Position numbers and translations under genes: made by a program. This document shows positions 57,379 to 64,000 of a stretch of DNA of 64,000 bases, in pieces. Where the stretch lies: the NCBI GenBank assembly GCA_013400155.1, contig VXBM01001544.1, forward strand, positions 23,095-87,094, given 5' to 3'. The DNA comes from Helopsaltes ochotensis (lineage: Eukaryota; Chordata; Aves; Passeriformes; Locustellidae). Position 1 is the first letter of the stretch, and every line of letters starts with the position of its first letter. The notes beneath the pieces were generated by a model. It did not search any database, was not told where the DNA came from, and saw nothing but the letters and a program-made list of their open reading frames with translations.

Positions 57379-60300
57379 CCCAGGCTATTTTATCTAGCAA
57401 GGTCTTGAGGAAAAGGAAATGCTGATCTTAATCCAACTTGCAGTGCCCCAGTTTTGAGGGTGTTTTCATGCATTAAAAACACATGGTACTTAATGTTAGT
57501 TCCTCAGAAGTTAAAAGTGAAATTTAATCATGCTGCTTCTGTTGGCTTATTTTTCCAACACCCCCTGTGATTCTCCAAAGTGTAGATCTTAAAGCTGCAA
57601 AAAGGCCAACAACAGATTGCAGCATGAGCATAGGGAGCAGCATCAAGACTCATTAGTTTACAAATAAACCACAAGACAAATGTTTAAAATGTTTGTAGGT
57701 TCCAAATCACAGTTCTAAAATTGCATCCTTTTGGTCATGTAGGAGTTTCAGAAATGTTACAGTTTTACATGTTAATTTCATTTTTAGTGACTGTTCTTGG
57801 AGCACTTGGGGAAACAAGTTTTGCTTTGGGAAATAAATTTAAAAAAAAAAAATCCTCTGTCCTAACCAATTAAGACTTCACAGAAAGAAGTCATGAGCTC
57901 AGATTCTGCTAGAAGGCCTTCTTGCAAGGAGGCATCAGCTCATGTCCTTTCTAGTGACTTCAGCCAAATTTCAGCATTCATTAGAACACAAAATGAGATC
58001 AAATCTGAAAATGAACTGCTGAGCGACTTGAATGTTCTGAACTTTTCTCCCTCCAAATTTTGTCACCAATTCAGATCTTCTAAAAAACATCTTGATCACA
58101 GACTCTGCAGGAAAAAAAATGCCATGTTGTGGCGTGTCCCCTACAGCAAGTAAAAGGATATTCTGGTTTTATTCTGAAAGGTGCACAAATTTCCTGACAT
58201 TGAACATTTTCTTTCATATTTGCATCATTTTCAGTATTCACAGATGTGATTTACCAAATTACACCCCCCAAAAATATTCTAAATGAATGATGAACAGTCA
58301 GATACCTACAGGAGTAGGAAGACTTCTTGTGTACTATTTTGTTAAGTAGCGCTCTTCTAATTATTTTGGTTAATCTTTACAATAATTATTTATGTCTTTT
58401 TTTTTTATCATAGGTGTTCTGTATCTTCGTAAGATATGATTAGGACCATGGCTAACAGGGGTCATAAATCACGTCTGCTAAAAGTCTTCTCTTTAAAATT
58501 GTAACTTTCTTTCCTTTCACTTCCTTGGTATGAGAAGGCAGCAAAGAATGATAATTCTTTATACTAAGTGCTCAGAGTAGTAAATAGTTGCCTTGTAGCA
58601 AGACATGGTGTCATAAAATAGGATATAAAAATAATAATAGTTAATCATTAAATAGCATGTTTCATCCACAGAAAATGGAGCTCTTAGCAAAGATGACTAA
58701 ATAGCCCTATCCATTTCCTTAATACATCTCCTTCCTTTAATAGAGATCTGATAAATAGAAGCCAACTTTATCTCACCTTGAAAATAATAGCCTACTTACA
58801 CCAAACTTCCTCTGCTACTTTCTGAAAATCAGGCTTTGACAAAAACAGTGCTTGATTGGAATAGACATTTGAGAGAAAGTCACAGTCCTTTCTGTGAAGG
58901 AAGGATCAACGCAGATACCACCAAATTTATTGTTGAGTCAGTGACTGAAAGCACTGGGAAAGAGAAGCTGAAGTTGACACAAGAATGGAGAAATCCAAGT
59001 ATTTCCAGTTAGATCTGTGGCCTGTTGAACTCCCAGGGAATACTCTCAATCTTCTAAGGCCTTTCAGGCTGGGGAGTTTCTTGCAGGCCAGTTGGGAGGC
59101 TTTAACTGTGGGTAAAATGCTGGCTTTGGGAATGGGTTTCTTGAGTGAGGCATGGAAGGAAGATACTTCCTTGGGAAGTTTATTAAGGTCATGTGCTGAT
59201 GGCAGTCACAGCATTTGTCTTTTGAGGTGATCATGAAATTGAGAATGTAGGAAAAATTCTAGTTACACATTTGCCCTGCAGCCTTCTGCTGTGTGTGTTG
59301 GATGGTAGATTTTCAATCTCATGAAAACTCACTCTGGTGTGCGTGTCTAGAGAACATGAATGTTCACCGCAGATGAAAGAACATCTTCTTTTTCCACTGT
59401 TCTCACCTTGTTGACTTTCATTGCTGGTTTTGCTTGTGTTCTGGGGAGCACAGGAGTTCCCATCTTATTTTGTGTCCCTTTGCTATGCCCTGTCATTTCT
59501 GGACGTAACAAATGTATTCCAGCTTCATATTGTGGACCCAGTGGAAAAGCAAGATTTGGAGCATTTGGAAAAAGGACCCACCATGTTCATTATTTCAAAC
59601 TTTAGTTTTCTAATTCCGTTCTGATCAAATACTAAGATTTGTCCAGGAAACCTTTTCTTTGTTAGCATTCAGCTTTCACGTAAATTTTGGTGAACGCCTA
59701 AGGAGGTGCCTTGATTTTGTGATTGGGTCAGATCTTGCTCTTGGTCTGTCAGTTTTCATGGCTGCACTACATATTCCATGACATTTTCGGGGACAGGTGT
59801 TAGATGCCTAAACTGACATGGTTTTATCAGTTTACCTATGGCTGAGGCAGTCTGACAGTGAGCTGCTGCTTCTGTTGGTTCAGGGAACCAGATGAGTGAA
59901 AATTTCTCTCCCAACTAAAGGAGTAACTAACTTTCTGCTGGACTCCATCTTTAAGACAGTGCAAAACCAGCCACCACTCTCTGTTCAGAGAAGAGGAGTG
60001 ATGGAGAGGCATTGTTTCATTTGGTGGCAGCTCATGCTCAGGCTCATGCAGCAGTATCATAAAGCTTTATATCCCAAAGAGCAGCTTTTAAATTTTGTTG
60101 TATTTTGTTGGGTGGGTGTGTACTTACTGTTCCAAACAAAAAAATCCTGTGGCAATATCAAAGAGTTGTCTTTCAGACTGGGTTTTATCTGATAGTCACC
60201 ACCCTGCCTAGTGCTAACTTCAGCAAGATTTCTGTAAATAGCTTGGTGCTATTTGCTTGGCGAGCAAAAGCAGCTCTGAATGTCTGGATTAGAGCACTTG

Positions 60301-60470
60301 TAAGAGAAAACATTTACAAGTCTAAGTTTGTTCCCCAATGGGTAATATACTGGGAGGCAGATAAAATCATTGTGCAGCCTTTCATGAGTGGCAGTGTCTG
60401 GTAACACAGCAGTGAGTGCTGAATGTGTAGATAAAAGAGTGAGGCACCAGAATAGCGGGGACACTGCAGA
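57379..60470. other. Non-coding DNA
   Basis: No gene is supported. The 86-codon plus frame at 57893-58153 and the two overlapping plus frames at 59360-59624 have no recognisable domain. A run at about 57840-57851; T run at about 58398-58407. Confidence 0.5.
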
Positions 60471-60720
60471 TCAGCACTGAGGTACATTGATAGAATTACT
60501 CCCTGCAAAGGGAACTTCTGCCGCCTCTGCCTGCAGATATCTGACACTCATCAACCCTGCCATTGTCTTGCTTTCCTGGGAATCAGATATTAATTTTACA
60601 AAGCCTAAAATGCAAGCTGAAAGCAGGAGAGATAAACACATTTTTAAGCTGCCGCATTCAGCCTCGTGATGCTCGCAACAGTGCTGGAACCTCTCCAGGT
60701 GGGTGACTTGCTTCACCATC
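60471..60720. promoter_or_regulatory. Candidate regulatory block
   Basis: Repeat-free, mixed composition, with AGATATTAATTTTAC near 60586-60600, AGATAAACAC near 60630-60639 (forkhead-like) and a GC-richer right end with CpGs. Opposed frames at 60471-60719 and 60487-60669 overlap. Function is inferred. Confidence 0.25.
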
Positions 60721-61380
60721 TACGTGAGGATGGCGAGGGGCAGAATGTGTTAAGCAGAAAGCAAAAGTACAGGGAATGTTGCTCATCCACTAGGAGCTGT
60801 TAGTTTGGAGGCTGGGTAGTCACAGACAGGAATCTCTCCCAAGAGCCACCCCACTGTGATGGTAAACAACAGAACCCAAGAGCAAGGCAGGTGACATTTC
60901 CCGATTCTGGAGGTATCAGTTCCCTGTGAAAGTCAGTTTTATTTAGGAAACAGTGGATCTCGGCAGCTCCCTGAGACAGGAATGCCTTTTTCTTTTTTAT
61001 TTTTATAGTTTTGCCATTTTTTTCTGAGGGAGGCATATTTGTAGCAAGGTGATGGGGAGCTCCCCTTCCCTCCACCCCTCGCTCCCCAGCGCTGTGCAGG
61101 CAGGAGCCCTCCTCTCTGGCAGCAGGGGCCAAGGTGGCTGCTTGCAGGAGAGACTCAACCATTTGTGCCATCCGGCTGTTCCCAAGCAAGCCAGGCTCCT
61201 GCAAGCCTTACCAGCTGTGACTAATAGTGAAAGGAAGGGGGGAAAAAAAAGAAAGCTGCTTGGGCCTGCAGGCTTCAGACAGGCAGGCTCTGGGGGAAAC
61301 AAGAGAAAGCCATTAACTAACCACAGTATTATCTTGATTCTCTCAGAGAAACGAGCTAGGGACAGCTAATGAACTAGCCT
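60721..61380. other. Non-coding DNA, GC-raised around 61050-61300
   Basis: Overlapping frames on both strands (minus 60800-61204 of 134 codons, minus 61003-61302 of 99, plus 61049-61369 of 106) contradict each other. A T-rich patch lies at about 60986-61023. No domain is recognised. Confidence 0.5.
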
Positions 61381-61570
61381 TAACGTTTCAAACTGAATGC
61401 ACCTCTGGGAGCTCTGCTAGAACAAACAGTGTGACAGATCAATGCCTGATGCCTATATCAAGAGAAAAGGTTATTTGCCTCTCTGGGGAATTATAGGATT
61501 AGTATATCGCTATGATACACTTTGTAGCCTTCTCAAAATATGGGTTCATACGCTGTGCTTATTTTCATTT
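61381..61570. promoter_or_regulatory. Candidate short regulatory block
   Basis: Repeat-free; TGACAG at 61432-61437 (MEIS-like) lies next to ATCAATGCC, followed by AT-rich text with TATATCGCTATGATA. Function is inferred. Confidence 0.22.
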
Positions 61571-63979
61571 TTGTAAGTTGTGAACTCCGTTAGTGTGAGC
61601 AACAAAAATGAAATCCGTTCTTCTCTTCACCTCTCTCATTCCCAGGATCCTTTATGTCTGAGACCCTACACGTGCACTGTTTCCCTGTTGTCTGCACCTT
61701 GCCCAAGGAGACACTCACTGCTAGGAAGTTTTTTAAAAAATCGATTTAGAGCAGTGTCATTTGGTTGGGACCCCATGAAAAGTCTTGGTAGGAGACAGAT
61801 CCTTAATAAAATGGACTTTGTTTTGCTTACTTTCTTTTGCTGGCACTGGTGTTTTCTGTGTCCTTGCACAGTTCCATGTGTCCCACCTCTAAAATGGGAC
61901 AGTAATCCTTCCTTGTTGATACTTCTTGTCTGTCTTTGGTGTTTAGATTGAAAACTCCTGCACAGGATGTTCTTCCTATTTGTGCTCTACGTGACACTCT
62001 GGCCGTAGATCCCTGGGGGCAATTTTGGATAATTTTGTTAATACAGCAGTAACCTCAAAGCGTGACACATTTTGTACAAGAGATGAAAAGAAATGAAAGG
62101 GAGGAAGGTGGGATCTGGAAGACCATATAAATTTTACAAATAAAATTGTATAATTCTTGGGTTTACCATATAAAATTATTAGATTTTGTAGACTTTTGGG
62201 CCTAGGAATAGGTCAGGTTATTCTTTATCCTTGTGCCTTTCCCTTTGATGCTTAGAGTGATGCCAAGCCAAAGGGGTAAACAGTCCAAGACCCCCTCAAC
62301 AGGAGGCAGAGTTATTTTTAACTGCTGTGTATGATTTCACTGTATCCTTTGATGTTAGCATTTTTCTTTAAAGCTAAAGCCCTTGAAAACTATTTTGATC
62401 AATTACCTCATTCAGGAAGCTGCTGTACATATTTAACCATAGATACAAGCTTTGGTCAAGCTATCAAAGTAATTTTCATTTTTACAAATTATTGCTTTAA
62501 TGGGAATTAGATGAGCAGTGAATTATTGTTTCTTAAAAAAAGTAAATCTCCAGGTGATTTGTCAAGAGATAATTGTCTGAGTATCAGCATTTAAGAGGGG
62601 CTGCATTTCCTTTTGGGAAGGAAACATGTTAAATGCTGAAATTAAGACAATATTATAACAGAAAATGGATCAAAATTAGCTTTATCTCCCCCAGTAGTGC
62701 CTAGGAATTGAGTCAGAAAGGGATACAAGTATCCCAACTTAATTGCTTCACATCAAATTCTGATATCTGTATTCTGGTTCAGTAGCCCTTACTTCATCCC
62801 TGCTTCTACTGATGTCAGTGGAATGCACATGAAATACAGAGTGATTCAGTGTGAGTAAAATCAGCAGAATTTGGCCTTTTGAAGTTGGTATGAACTTTCC
62901 TATTGACGCCATTGGAGATGAGAAATTGTTCTTTGATCACCTTCTGAAAACCTCAGTCGAGCTTTGTAGGTTTTGTACCAAGCATAGCACACCATTGCTT
63001 GGTTCAAGACAGGTACTACAGAATATTTCGTTATTCTTCATCATTTTTCCTGGATCTTCCATTATGTCACAAACCCCACAGGAGTTTTGTAAGGTAGTGT
63101 TTACTTTCAAAATTCGTTTTCTAATGCAGATTTCCTTCAATAAGTTGAAAAAAAATCCTTAATACAAATGAAGAAAAAAGAAAATTACCAATTTCTGAAC
63201 AGGCCTTTATTTATGTATTTTAAGTCACGCTGATCCTTCTATAGCCATTAAGAATTGGGAGGATGAAAATATTATTAGGGATGTCACAAGGTCTGAATTT
63301 CTTCTATGTGTAAGAAGAGGAGGGTTTATTATTTCAGGGGATATGAAATATTTTGTTTTCAGTCTCTTTCTGTGTGCAGTCAGGCAAAGCTCTCATTCAC
63401 AACTGAGCTGGGAATTGGCCTGGTCAAAATGAAATGGGAAATCTTCTGGTCACGGAAATTGAGGCAATGTGCGTGAACAAAGAGAAAAAAGTCTAGATTC
63501 CTATAAAATGTTGATATCCTGAAAAGGGGAATGGATGAAGTAATTCCTGTTCATCAAAGTGTTTTGAAAGCCTTGTGAAGTATTTCAGTGCAAGACACTA
63601 ACAGAGTTTATTTTGTTATTTACATCAGAACTGGTCTGAATCACGTCGATTTTACTGGGGTAAACTATCCCAAGGAAGCAATTAATGGTTATCCTTTCTC
63701 TTGTCTTATAATTGACATAGTTTAGAACCAGAAATAAATTACTCAACAGTCCCCTCGTGCTTTTCACCGACAGGTAGCCATGGCTTCTCCAGACTCAGGG
63801 TAACTTACTGGCAAAGTTATTCTGGTTGTGCCTGGCTGAAGTTATGATCAGGGCAAGGTCTGCAAGGAGAGGGATCAAAGATTTTGTTGCTCCCCACAAG
63901 GTTTGCTATAGTAACTTAAGCAGAGGAAACTGAAATGTCTCCTTTTGTCACTACACACACTGCTTGTTAAAGGTTATCC
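61571..63979. other. Non-coding DNA to the window end
   Basis: No gene is supported; the longest frames are 123 codons (61580-61951, plus) and 103 codons (62851-63162, plus) without recognisable domains. The text at about 62806-62880 ends in CAGAATTTGGCC and may be another worn copy of the repeat suspected at 31081-31143, but without clear inverted arms. Confidence 0.5.
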
Positions 63980-64000
63980 TTTTTTTTTTTTTTTTTTTTT
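63980..64000. repeat. Poly-T run reaching the window edge
   Basis: At least 21 T continuing past the end. It could be a simple tract or the poly-A end of a minus-strand retroposed sequence beyond the window. Confidence 0.9.

Noticed and set aside
63600..63700. Possible further copy of the ancient palindromic repeat
   Set aside because: Only short word resemblance and no inverted arms could be found.

Overview
This window reads as non-coding vertebrate nuclear DNA, most likely from a bird. The best evidence is a clear 3'-region fragment of a CR1 LINE, the dominant avian retrotransposon, on the minus strand at 37831-37997. A much older CR1-type LINE lies at about 50101-50925. Mammalian Alu, L1 or B1 elements are not seen, and interspersed repeats are sparse. 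The 764-base run of N and a single N inside a microsatellite mark it as assembled genome sequence. No bacterial operons, ribosome-binding sites, CRISPR arrays or phage genes are present.

No protein-coding gene could be supported. The open frames are short, overlap on both strands, match no family I recognise, and are mostly longest where GC is locally high (1.75-2.45 kb, 9.5-10.0 kb, 16.1-17.0 kb) or where a repeat period is a multiple of three (24.1 kb). The long open frames across 29.9-30.7 kb are N-gap artefacts. No tRNA, rRNA or known small RNA was recognised. The window is best read as part of a gene desert or a very large intron.

Layout. 1-8.1 kb is AT-rich unique DNA. 8.1-8.6 kb holds a 50-base pyrimidine run followed by a candidate regulatory block with PBX/HOX-like and MEIS-like motifs. 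9.5-10.2 kb is a GC-raised patch next to an A/C-rich low-complexity tract. 11.6-12.1 kb has an intact POU octamer next to a SOX-like site. 14.6-17.0 kb is GC-raised. 22.9-23.5 kb is a 146-base uninterrupted pyrimidine run followed by another candidate element. 24.1 kb has a 30-bp minisatellite with about five copies. 29.9-30.7 kb is the gap. 31-50 kb alternates featureless stretches with candidate elements, the CR1 fragment and small inverted repeats. 50.1-50.9 kb is the old LINE; 52.0 kb is a roughly 190-bp 8-mer microsatellite; 54.0-54.2 kb is a G/T-rich tract. 55-64 kb is again unique DNA with a few candidate elements, ending in poly-T at the window edge.

My overall inference is that this may be a cis-regulatory landscape of a developmental gene lying outside the window. 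It rests on several blocks with homeodomain, POU, SOX, PBX/MEIS and TCF-like words in repeat-poor DNA. Conservation cannot be measured from one sequence, so all such calls are candidates. I do not see a previously undescribed protein or RNA system here.
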